Below are positions 35,221-47,079 of a stretch of 64,000 nucleotides of DNA, piece after piece; position 1 is the first letter of the stretch, and every line of letters starts with the position of its first letter. Both the position numbers and the translations under genes were made by a program. The notes below the pieces were generated by a model. The model worked only from the letters and a program-made list of their open reading frames with translations, did no database searches and had not been told where the DNA came from. The DNA is from Pampus argenteus (taxonomy: Eukaryota > Chordata > Actinopteri > Scombriformes > Stromateidae), in contig CM072878.1 of assembly GCA_036937835.1 (NCBI GenBank), positions 8,358,501 to 8,422,500 on the forward strand, given 5' to 3'.

Positions 35221-36685
35221 GTCCAAATGAATAAAACTCAAAGCTGTTGGTTCCACAGGGATCCAGTTGTGTTTCAGATCCTGTTCAACAATAACCCAAA
35301 AAGTGATGTATCAAATACACTGCATCTTAAAGGTTATGTTTTGCTCCTTGGATACACTAATAACATATATTTTTCAACATTGTGTAAATATTTCTGTTGG
35401 AGTGGCAGTTCAAAAGTGGCATGTGCTGTGCTGAGAGCAGAAAAGCAGAACAGGGGTTTGAAATCAGAAGTGACTCAGAAGTGTCCAAATGAATCCTAAT
35501 AAAAAGTGGCTGGTACTCCCTAACCATCTTGCATCTTTGCTGCTCACCTCGAGGAAGTCTCCCATTCTTCTTCCTATTTTTTTTTACCGCTTTGTTTGTT
35601 GCAGCACATTCTTGACTTTCAGTGCTTCTTGACTTTCAGCATTTGGGGGTTGCTTTATGTTCCAGCCTGGTGGTATTTGTTATACTTAACTGTCTACACT
35701 TTCGCTATCACATCACATGACATGCAGCTATTCCTCTTTACCGCAGGTCACATAGAGCTATACAGGCATTCGCCTGATATTTTAAGGCATATATGTCACA
35801 CGTTATGTTTTTGGCTAGTATTAAACCAGTGCTGATCGTACTGCACCCCCCTGTTATGGAATTTTCTATCCTTAGTAGTTGAGGCCACGTGTGAGCCTTG
35901 TGGTCCTCGGCAGTATTAATTGTTTGTCTTTGACTTATGTGCCACCATATCTCAACACTGTGGTGACCAGGGTCGAAGAGACCTGTTGCTGCCTTCCTAG
36001 TCATAATAGATAGCTTGTTGTTGCTGTTCCAATCTGCGTAAGCGGACATCTGTGTCCCCAGACTAGAATATGCTGACAATAACACACTCCAAGAGTCAAA
36101 GACATTCTCTTTGACTAATTCTGGGGCGTGTAGTATTTGGGGAGTGATCTTTGGGTTTAAAGTATATCCACCATCACGAGTCCGTCAGAATGCGAGACCG
36201 ACTCAAGCCCTTCAGGTGTACTTTGAGAGTGTCTCTAGTTCTCCTTGTCCAAGCGTCAATAAATAATACAGCATAAGACATCAGAGGCTCCTGAACACTT
36301 TCTTCCCTCCTGACCTCACCATTGACCTTTTGACTTCAGCAATTTCTCCACAACACCCCCGGGCAGCTACATTGCAAGCAGTAAAAGCCACTGCACAACT
36401 TGTGCCCAGTGTGACACTATTGAACTTATATATGTGTAGTACTTGCTGTTATACCTGTTACTGCATAGTCTCCTGTTCTAATTCAAAACAGTCCATACAC
36501 ATGAGGCATGGACAGGGCTCTTTAGGGTGGTGGTCAGTGGTCCCAAAGATATTTAAAAAAAAAAATTACAGTCAGGATAGCAAAGTCCAAAGGAGTCTGC
36601 AATGTCGAACAACAAACATTATTGAAAGCCAGGTGAAATTTGACATTTTTTGTATGTGTGTGTCTGTATTTTTGTATGTTTAAAG
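34796..36685 (+). other. Atf7ip2 first intron
   Basis: About 1.9 kb between the putative non-coding exon and the first coding exon. It holds a (GT)n tract at 35154-35218 and no other supportable feature; an additional non-coding exon cannot be excluded. Confidence 0.4.
35154..35218. repeat. (GT)n microsatellite
   Basis: About 32 uninterrupted GT units in the first atf7ip2 intron. Confidence 0.96.
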
Positions 36686-36686
36686 A

Positions 36687-39600
36687 ATGAAGCGGTTGCC
36701 CCCCAAGTCAGCTTCTGCAGAACCCAGTGATAAAAAGATTAAATTCTCCCAGTCTGAAGTAAGAGACATCAGAGTCATTGTATCCTTTATTCTTTGCATA
36801 TTTGATTGCATGCATGGTTACATTTGCTAATGCATGTATACTGTATTATAATTAATTGTGTGTGCATGTGCATGCGTGTGTGTGTGCCCACAGGTGCAGA
36901 TACTGATCGAGCAGGAAGTACGCAGCGCGGTGAAAAAGAATGAAACAAAGATGCAGAGTTTAGCAGAAACTATTGAACGACTGAATTGTGTCGACTATGA
37001 ATGCTCCATCCAAAAACTGGAGGTCAGTGAGAGTTGTGGTACCCATTTTTAACCCATTTTACTGCAGCTATGGAGTTGTATGTACTTGTGGTAATCACTG
37101 CATTACTGTAACAGCTGCAGGGTAGTTTGGGACCAGACAGATAACTTCCCTTCAGATTCCTATTTTCCTGTCAGCGAATAGCTTATCTCCACTTATATAA
37201 AATATAAAACATTCTTTTACGCATCTACTCATTTGACATGTTTTTCTATGTTTTATGTGTTATATCCCATCTTTTTTCCCTTTCTTCTTCACTCCTGTCC
37301 GTTTCAAGTTTGTTTTTTTTTGTTTTTTTAACTTTTCTTTTTTCTTACTAGATATGACAGCTGCTGGAATCCATTCTTTTTCTCTCTATCCTCATCCATT
37401 CTTCATCCTTTTATCTACCTCACTCTTTTCTCCACAAATACCCTAAATCTAATAAATCTGTACAAGATGACCCTGTCTTCCTCAGGCCCGTGTTAGGACG
37501 GTGACTAAGAGGGCAGAGGCAGCTTTTGCACACATGATGAAGACACAGAAAAAGGTTTGTTGCTGATGCATACATACACAGCCATTCACTCACTTGAATA
37601 TAAATATGTCAGATGTGATTAGTCTGAACAAGTCTCTCTACAAACTCACAAATGTTTGGCTTTCTCTTACACTCTAAGGCTGAAGCCATGGAGACCACGT
37701 CACAGAGAAAGAGCACAGCAAGTACATGTACACTATTGAATTAGGAATGGAACTATGAATATTTGCATTAGATGGTTATCTGAATATTTATTCTCTGTTA
37801 TGATTTTTTTCAGTGGACAGACAGACAGAGAGCACAGATTGCATGGATATGAGTAGAGATGTCTTCCAGATGATGGTATATATATATATATATATAATGT
37901 ATTCAGTTATTCATTGTGTATTTTGAGATATAGTTTTAATCACTTTTGATCAGCTTCAACAGTATGTTGCTATTAGGAATAACTAAAAATACACATGTAC
38001 ATTTTTTTAAAATATTTTTCTATCCTTGTTTACTCAGCAAAAAAAAAAAACACTTCTTACACATCAGGGTTAATTTAGTTTGTTTTGATATTATATAATT
38101 ATATATAATTTATCAATATAGTTGATGCTTTTGTGGTCAATAATTCTAATTAACATCAAACTTGTCAGCACTTTAGTTCAGTAAGTCAGTCGAACAAAAT
38201 CTTTTGGCACTGTATAGTGACAGTTTAATTCAAAAAATCAAATTACGGTAGTGTAATTGCTACAATATGTGTTTTCACATCAGAATGTTATGGATTACAC
38301 ATAGCTCGTGGAGTTAACACGTATCGTCATTTAGTTAATATGTGTTACAACAGATTAAAGCCAGTGGAGACATTCACTTTCATTGCATTTATAGCTCCAC
38401 ACATGTACACAGTAACATCATTATTTAGTGTAGTTACAGGTACCACAGAGGACACTTCTGACCTCACCCAACCACAATAAAGAATAATAATATTACTAAT
38501 AATACATATGGGGATTCTTGAATACTGTTGTATTGCTAAACGGAATACAAAAAAAAAAAAACAGTACTTCTTGGGGTCTGCATCTTGAGTAACAAAAAAC
38601 AGTGAAATGTTGAATTTGATTCGTTATTTCTCCGTCTAGGAATCTACAAAAAAGGCACTAAAGAAGATGCGTGCAGATAATGATGGTAAGGCTGTTTCAT
38701 ATATACAAGCGCATATATACACAGATCATGTGCAAAATATGTAAAGTATCTGTCTCTTTTAGTGTTTGATAAAATGCATTTTTACAGGACTTATAATAAT
38801 AATAATAATAATAGACTCAATAATAGGAAGAGTACATGAATACATAACCACATCTTTTTTTTAATTTTATTTATTTTTTTCCCTGTTACTTGGGATTATA
38901 CGTAATCCATGTTAAGATTTGACTGCCCCAATAGCAGATTTAAATGAGGATCTGCCTCATCAACGTACGACTTGTGGGTCTTCTGAGTCTAAGGTAGGAT
39001 TATTTGATATACTAGCTTCAAAACATGGCATGCATAAATATATTGTGTGTGACTAATTAGAAGATATTACTCCTAAAACAGGGACATCTCAGGCTCATAA
39101 AGACGAATGCAGACAATCATCAGGAAAATGAAAACAAGGTTAAGGAGTTTAAACGGTTAAAGGAGGTGAAACCGGTGGGTGTTCAACAGGGATGCGTCTC
39201 TCGTGCCGAGAGTAACTCTCCCACGCACTCAGGCCCGGAGCAGGTAATACACACATACTAACTAGCAACCCACAGTGATATTTACCATGCCACTATACTC
39301 GCATAACCTTCACTTCTTCCACTTTTTTCTTCTACCCGTAAGGTTGAGGACGAGTTCTTCTATCCTCCTCTTCCCAACACCACTTTCCCCTCCATCATGA
39401 GCATAGAGGCTGCCTCGTACAACATCCCCCAGAGAGTAAATGTACACCTGGCTCTCATCAAGCAACCTCCTGGCCTTTCTGTGCTCTGGAACGTAGATGA
39501 GGAACACCCTTCAGACCCGCCCATGGACAGTTACAGGTGATAAGCAGCAGAGGACAAACGATATGTAGGCAGATGCTTTTTTAATTTTTAATTTTTAAAT

Positions 39601-40291
39601 TTTTTTTTAAATTTTTTATTTTTTGGAGACAGAGGCTTCAGCCCAACTTGTATACACATTTCTGAACTTCCGTTGAGCAAAAATGATTTAAATCATAATT
39701 TCATGTTTCAAATGTTGACAAGGACTGCCCAAGACCAAGGCACCAAGCCAGAGATGCTGCTCAAATGTGTATATCCTCCTCAACTGGCAACAACATTTTT
39801 TGTTATTTATATTATAACAAGTAATTGAATGGTTCATGGGAATTAGATCTATTTTCCAGCCATCTCTCTTGTGTCTGAGATGAGCAGCCACTTATAAACA
39901 AGCCAGGACTTCTCACACATTTGTCTGAAGAATATATATAACCCTATAGTGCTTGTCAACATATAACCAGTAGATGCAAGCAGAGGTCAACCATTAAGCG
40001 GCCTTCACTACAGTTCACCTTATTTTTTTTGTCTTGTTGCTCACTGTTATGTTTTCTCTTTTACACTCTCCCTGCTGCAGCATCTTCATAACCATGGAAA
40101 AGGTTAAGGGTTGTGGTGTCTTCTCAGATTGGAAAAGCCTTGGTGAGGTCAGGGCCATTGCTCTGCCCATGTGTGTGATGGTCAGCAAGTACAAGTCTGG
40201 GCACAAGATGTGTGTTGCTGTCGTGGGCAAAGACACTTTTGGCCGTTACGGACCCTACAGTAAAATTGTAACTGCAGTCATACCTGACTAA
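36687..40291 (+). CDS. atf7ip2: Activating transcription factor 7-interacting protein 2 (ATF7IP2/MCAF2)
   Basis: Ten coding exons: 36687-36758, 36894-37022, 37486-37554, 37679-37721, 37814-37875, 38640-38685, 38938-38993, 39082-39243, 39343-39536 and 40081-40291, 1044 nt, 347 aa plus stop. All junctions are GT-AG and phases match. The N-terminus has a bipartite basic stretch (KRLPPK ... DKKIK). Residues ~25-140 are charged and helical (IEQEVRSAVKKNETKMQSLA), in the place of the SETDB1-binding coiled region of the family. Residues ~250-347 form the C-terminal fibronectin type III domain (LSVLWNV, FSDWKSLGEVRAIALPM, VVGKDTFGRYGPYS). ATF7IP proteins stabilise the H3K9 methyltransferase SETDB1 and link it to MBD1 and other repressors in the nucleus. 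The protein is about half the length of human ATF7IP2 (682 aa); the N-terminal half appears absent or lies in exons I cannot see. Confidence 0.9.
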
Positions 40292-40517
40292 CTGAGAGGA
40301 GAAACTGGGGTCAAGGGAACGACCAAATATGAGCAGCCTTGAAAACAGTGCTTCATATGTTCCAGTGGTAGCAACATGTTTGAGGTATTTTGTTCTGTTG
40401 TTTCAATTTGTTTGTTCAACAGCAATTAGTAAACAGATCAATGTGAGTTATTTTACTTTATTGACCAAATTGTATGTACCGTAATATGTATATGACAAAA
40501 TAATTTTAAATTATACA

Positions 40518-40523
40518 ATAAAT
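40518..40523 (+). terminator. Candidate atf7ip2 polyadenylation signal (AATAAA)
   Basis: AATAAA about 227 nt after the stop codon; it is overlapped by a second AATAAA in the same AT-rich run. Confidence 0.5.
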
Positions 40524-40529
40524 AAAAAA

Positions 40530-41990
40530 ACAAAACTATGTAAGTTGAATTATTGTGCTAATGAAAATCATGGATTATTGGAGGTTTTCAATTAATTTGT
40601 ATGGTGCGTACGATTTTTCTTGAGTCGTAAGAACAAAAAGCATTTATGTCTTCTGATGCGATTTTGATATTCAGTATTTGTGAAAATAGAAAATCTAATC
40701 TAAATCTAAAACATGGAGATTAAAACTCTTGTCTTGGTCTAATAATTAATGTTTTTATATTTAATGGATAATAGCTGTGGATCGTTTGGCAGCTGGTCTA
40801 CCAACCTAAAAGATCTCATGCAGGAAGTTAATGTCTTTACATTAAATGCTATGTAGTGAGTTTTTGACTAATTTGGATTTATTAAATCTGGTGGCAATAA
40901 CTGTCAATGTCCAAACCTGTTTACAGTGTGTGAATACAGCTGACGCTGATAAAGTACAGCTGATTTCTTTCAGATAACAACATGGCCTTTTCTCCCTGAC
41001 ACCGCCCTCAAACCAAATGTTCGTTTGCTCCACTTTTGTTAAGATAAACAATTTATTATTCGTGTATTATAATCGTTACAGCCTCATCTGACTGCTGTAG
41101 CACGAAGAACATGTAGAACAACACAATAACATTTTACTTTGACTGGATGTCTTTCACGAACTAACTCATTAGACAATGTTGTTGTTGTTGTTCAGGCATA
41201 TTATGCTGCGTATCAAGGAGTAGGAGAGAAACTGTAAAGGGAATCATAGCAATAGTATGTATGTGCATCTCCTCTCGACCAGCAGGACCCAGCGGTGAAG
41301 CACAGCAGACTGATTTAAGACCTTTTTAAAATAGACACGTATGAAAGACACGCTGTGGTCTAATAACAGCTGACAGCAGAGGAGAGAGAGCTTATGAAAG
41401 AAAAAAGAAATTATGCAGAGAGTAGCCTGATTTATAAAAAAAAAAAGCAGAGGCAGGGCAAAGAGAGTGGTTGGCAAACAAATGTGTCTTTAAAGAGACA
41501 TGTTGGCAGAACGGAGGCCTGCTCGGTAACATTTGACGTAAGTATGCGTTTCTTTTGAAAAAATACAAAATAAATGGGGAGGTTAGGGGAGAGTTTCTGT
41601 GCTGAGGAAATGTTCTGAATTTCTCTCTCTCTCTCTTCTGCCCCATCATGGATGAGAATAAAGAATAAAATCAAGGAGGAGGACTGTTACAAAACTAACC
41701 AAAACACAGAGTAAAGGCCCACCAAAAGGAAATGTGAAAAAATAAATAAATCTCTGCTCCTCCAAAGATGGCCATCTGTACAGGAGAAGGATGGAGCCAA
41801 AAAGCAGAGAACAGAAGATACGACTTCAAGGAGGCAAGAAGAAGAGACTCCTTCTGTAAAAAGAAGAATGTCACTCCAGCACTGTTGTTGAAGTTGATGT
41901 TAACACTCCAAGATGAGGCTTGCATCAATTTCATATTAATATACTACACCAATACAGTTTTATATAAATAACTGAATATATACTAGTAGT
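40530..41990. other. Spacer between atf7ip2 and the NLR relic
   Basis: AT-rich DNA with no recognised exon. The part after about 41640 (GATGAGAATAAAG ... AAGGATGGAGCCAAAAAG) may include eroded 5' exons of the NLR relic, but no motif supports this. Confidence 0.4.
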
Positions 41991-42024
41991 TACAACCATT
42001 GTTAACTTTGTCTTTTGTCGTTTC

Positions 42025-45000
42025 AGTCGCCGTCTCTGTGAAACACATGATTCTGATTCAGACACAGGAGAGAAAGGTGAGTTAAAGCTAAAAAATTGGA
42101 GGAGCAAATAGTCTTGATTAATTTGTCTCAACTTAAAAATGAGTCTTCATCATAAAATGAAAGTCACTTTGGTGATGCCAGTAGCGGACAAGAACCAGAA
42201 CCACCCAGGAGCAGATCACATCTACAAAAAGCCAAATCTGTCTTCAGAAGAATTCTCAAGGAAATTCAACCTGAGATATGTGAAAGTAGGTTTTCGATGG
42301 GTTGACCTCTGTAGACAATATAATAATGTAACAAGATTAAATGCACATTTTTTCTTTATCCTGTGTTATATAAGAAACTGCCTTTGATTATGATTTTAAC
42401 ATCACGTTTTTATTATTCTTCCACTGCAGCAGAAGAAGTCATCAGAAAGCACAAAGCACGTCTGAAGAAAAGGTTGAAGATGAAAAAAAATCATTGGACA
42501 CAATTTACACAGAGCTTCGCATTATATACGGGGAGAGAGCGAGCGAGCGTGTCCATAAAGAACATGAAGTCTGGGAAATTGAAGATAAGCAGAGGACTCG
42601 GACATCTGAGGGCACTAAAATCCACTGTAATGGCATATTTAAAGATAGTATGTCATATGCACAAGACAGAAGAGAAAAGAGAGTTGCCGTGGTGACGAAG
42701 GGAATTGCTGGCATTGGAAAAACTGTCTCTGTAAAGAAGTTGATTCTTGATTGGACAGATGGATTTCATCTTCATGCTGTCGTTCAGGGAGCTAAATCTG
42801 GCCGTAGATGACCTGTATAGCCTTGAGTCATTTGTGAAAAATCTTCATCCAGAACTTAAAAAAACAAAACATTGCAGTTGCAAGAATATTTGATGATCAC
42901 AAAGTTTTGTTTATTTTTTGATGGGCTTGATGAAAGCCAGCTGCACTTAGATTTTAGATTTCAAAACAACCAAAAGACTGACAGATGCAACCAAGGAATC
43001 ATCGGTGGACACTCTGGTGACAAACCTCATGCAGAACATCTTCATCCTTCTGCGTTTGTCTGGATAACCTCAAGACCAGGAGCAGTTCATCGTATCCCTT
43101 TAAAAATATGTATACCAGTGGACTGAGGTCTGAGGAGTATGACAAGCAAGAATGATTCAGATACAGAGGATATGTTCCAGTCAAATAAGGCAGATTGGCT
43201 TTTGAACAATTGGGAAAGGGCAAAATCATATTCACTGTGGCTGTGTGCAGAGATATTCAAAGCAGAGAGTGCGTTTAACACAAAGAAACTCTACTGCTTT
43301 GTGTATCTGACAGTTCAGGTATATTTTTGCTGCTGCTCAAGGATTTTCTGCTAAAAAAAGGGGGGTTGGTGAAGAGTTCAATCTTGGATGAAGATCCAGT
43401 TAATCTTCCTTTGGATGAACTCAACTCAGAGAAAAAGACAGGAGAGCTGGACATGTTCCTCCGGTTCCTCGTTGTCTCTCCAATCAGCACAAGAACCGCT
43501 TCGAGCCCTGATTCAGCAGACAGAGGAACAGTCTGACATTACTAAGAAAATTAGAACGATTCTAAAAGAAATCGATTTAGTGGAACAGAACCTTGTTCAC
43601 TGCCCGACTGAGCTGAAAGACAATTCCTTACATGATACCGTGCGGCGGTATCTGAAACCAAACCACGGTCCAGAAACACCCCCCCCCCTAGTTCAGTTCT
43701 GGTGTCAAATACGCCTCTAGATGAATTCAACCTGAAGAAATGCAGACCATCAGTAAATGGTATTTTAAAGGATTGTCCCAGCTGTGAGGAACTGCAGAAA
43801 AGCAAGGTGAGTTTGCATTGCATGCAATCACTTTGTCATTTACTAACTAAAACTAAAAAAAAAGAAAATGACATGAGCCTGAAATGTAGCATTACTCAAG
43901 TTTATTAGTATAGTGACATTAATGCTTTTGTGTTTGTAGTCTCTCAGGTTGGGGACTGGGAGAGCAATGTGAAAATGTGGCATCAGCTATCAAATCAGTC
44001 CTGTCAAATCTAAGAGAAGAAGAACTGAGTGGCAACATACTGAGGGGCTCACTGCAGTCCGAGTCTAAACTGGACAAGCTGAGGTCAGTCTCAGATCAGT
44101 CCTGTTGATACTGAATTATTTACTGTGAAGACAATGTTTTGCATCCGATATATCGACAATCTCATACAAAGACTGTCATCCACACTGTAGGACCAGCTGT
44201 CCTGTTAAAACAGCTTGAATGAGTACTTCCTAATGAATATATTATTGCAGATATCTGTAATGAATCATCAACCACATCCACCATGGTCGCCTACGAGAGC
44301 TGGACCTGAGTTACACCAAATTTACACACTCAGAAATGGAGATCTTCCTCTTTACTGGACTGATGAGCACAAACTGTACATTGGAGGTATTGAAGTAAAT
44401 GAAAGCATTATACTGCATTGTATTTAAAAACGTGTCAATCACAGTTTTATTCAAAATAGAAGAATGAATCCAAATATATTTTAGGAAGTATAGACAGATT
44501 TCCAAGTAATATTACCGTATTCATCCTCTAATACAATAGTCATGATAATAATAATACAACAGCCATGCTCCAAAATCCTACAATCATTGATGTTAACATA
44601 TTCAGCCTTTAAAAAAAAAAAAAAACTTTATGTTTTTTAAAACTTTAGATTCAACTGTTTGGAGGCTTTGGTGCTGTTGAAATTTAATGAATCATACAGA
44701 GAGGTGTTAATATAATATATTTTTTCCGCCCCATTTATTTATCAATGACAAATGACTAAATATATGTGTGAGTACGACTGTCATATGCGAATGCAATTTT
44801 ACTTGTCCAGCAAATTTCATTATTTCTAAAGCTGCAAATGTTCATTTATAAGCTACCGTGGCATTGTGGGTATTTCTTTTCTGCCCCAGGGCTGCTTACA
44901 TCAGGTTTTTATATAAAGACTGTTCTAAAGTTGTCTGTCTGTTGCTGTACTTCCACCACAGATCAACAGGTAAACACTGTCCGAGGATTTTTATGCTAAA

Positions 45001-45548
45001 AAGACTGGAAATGTGGCATATATCTGCTCGATATGACTAACCAAGAATGCCTTTAACCTTTTAAGATAGACTTGGTAAAACTGTGAACCTATCCTTTAAA
45101 TTGTTGTTGTTGGAAAGAAAACAGTGTCCATATGAAACTGCTCACACCAAGGTCTCAAATAACTGGGTCACGAGTCTTTCCAGAAAGACCTTGAAAGAAA
45201 AACCCTGCTTGCTACATTCATATTGAGTTTTATACATGTATTTTTTTGGCTCTTTGAGTACCACAAGCTGGGTTGCTCATCCTGGGAAAGAAAAAAAGCA
45301 CCCAAAAATCCCAAAACTACACTCACACACAGTAACTGTACTCCACTAACTTGTTACTTCTGTCTTGTTTGCAGATGCCTGTGATCTGACGCTGGACCCC
45401 AAACACAGCAGGCTTGTCGCAGCACAACACAAAGGCAATAGACCTTAAGGAGAAGCTGGCATATCCCTTTCATTCGGACAGATTTGGTGCCTTTCAAGTC
45501 CTGTGTGAAGAGGATCTGACAGGTCGCCGTTACTGGGAAACTGGGTGA
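42025..45548 (+). pseudogene. NLRC3-like NLR pseudogene (FISNA-NACHT-LRR-PRY/SPRY)
   Basis: Pieces of one fish-type NLR occur in order but in shifting frames. A serine/arginine-rich segment (RSRSHLQKAK) lies near 42210. The FISNA segment (SLDTIYTELRIIYGE, KEHEVWEIEDKQRTRTSEG) is at 42488-42615. The NACHT P-loop GIAGIGKTVSVKKLILDW is at 42703-42756, then FIFMLSFRELNLAVDDLYSL, the Walker B FDGLDESQLHLDFRFQNN near 42920-42970 and WITSRPGAVHRIPL near 43060-43100. Then come KLYCFVYLTVQ (43285), LDMFLRFLV (43448), LRR segments (LREEELSGNIL near 44010; LRELDLSYTKFTHSEM near 44298) and a PRY start (DACDLTLDPKHSRLV, 45374) that shifts frame to AYPFHSDRFGAFQVLCEEDL. SPRY stops after YWETG. At least six frame breaks or stops make it non-coding. 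Intact members are cytosolic immune sensors or regulators, greatly expanded in teleosts. Confidence 0.87.
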
Positions 45549-46770
45549 GTTTTTAGCTGACGGTGGAGTGGCATCAAACATCTTTATGGAAACACATTGG
45601 GTTATTTGGGTTATTTTATATTGGGTAGTTATTTTATGATATAGAAGGGGGTTAGTCAGTGGTTTAAAATGACTGCTTTGTGAGTGCGTGTGTGTGTTGT
45701 AGCTACATGTGAGTCTCTACACGCTGTCTTAATGTCAAAAGTATGTAGGGATGGTTACCGCAGACCAACTTGCTGCCTCCCGTAATCAGTGGCAGAACAC
45801 ATTAATGCATTAACTGACAGTAAGCAGCGTAAAGGTACAAAACATCTTGATTCTTATGGAGAGATGTGTGTGTGTGTGTGGGTGTGAAAATTCAGTGTTT
45901 CCCCTTCGTCTCTTCCTTGCTGTTTTCTCCCAGCTTTCAGCAGAATACATACGGCCAAAGTAAGTTTTTTTTTTAGTTTCTGCATTAGCTGCTAGGTGAG
46001 GTAAATGTGAGGGTTTGTGTGGAAGGGGAGCTGTGTCTTTAAAACTTGGTTTGAGAACAATGAAGTGGTTTGCGCAGCTTTCTGTGACTGTCAGACCTTT
46101 GCCTTTTTGTTTTGTCACTACGTGTTTCTCCACTGGTTCCTTTCAGTTGTCAACCGAGTAGGATTCTTGTTAACAAAACACAACACACACATTCAGTTAC
46201 ATAAAATGTGCACACAGTGACACTACTGCGCTTAGTTTCTAGATCTGAATGAGTCCTCCATCAACCTCGCCAGTGGGGCCCAGGAACGATGCAGGAATCC
46301 TTTTCAGGGTTTTCTTGCAACAATTTTATTCGCCCTTTTTTTTCCTGCCTCACCGACTCTTTTTAGTAAGTTAATAAGATAATAATAAAAATAAACACGT
46401 GCATGGATGTAACTGCTGTGTTTTATGATTGATTTTCACTTTATTCCTGTATATAATGAGATGTTAGTCTCACTGTTATTTAGTGATGGAAGGAATTGAT
46501 CCTTTATGACAAATGAACGTTGAGTTTAGCAGAATAATTCACGCTGATTCAGCACAGGACAATCAACCCAGATATCTAAGAGTGGTGACATAGTGCGCAT
46601 CTTTGTTTGACAGACAATCGTGCAGACAGGCAGATAAAGGATTCATCCTGATCTCACATGGACCTGCCTCTCTGCAGAATATGCATCACTGCCTCTGCAT
46701 TCTACTGGTGTAACACTAGATGGGGGTGCTTAACAGGATATGACACTGTGCAGGCATCTTGGTTTATTGC

Positions 46771-46805
<35 letters not shown>

Positions 46806-47047
46806 TATGAACAATATTTCAAAGCATGTCATCCGTATATCTGTACCTTGGTTATAGGAAAACACATGCACTCACAGTGCCCCATACTTCCTTCATGTTT
46901 CGCAGTCTTCAGTAGATGAATGACACTTCTTTGAATTTTAAGTCCTGATACATTATAAATGGCTTGGCTGTAATACTCAATTATAGGTATTTTTTTAAAA
47001 ATTTAACTGAAGTACGCAGATACCTTGGAACAGGTAGGAGCAGATGG

Positions 47048-47079
<32 letters not shown>

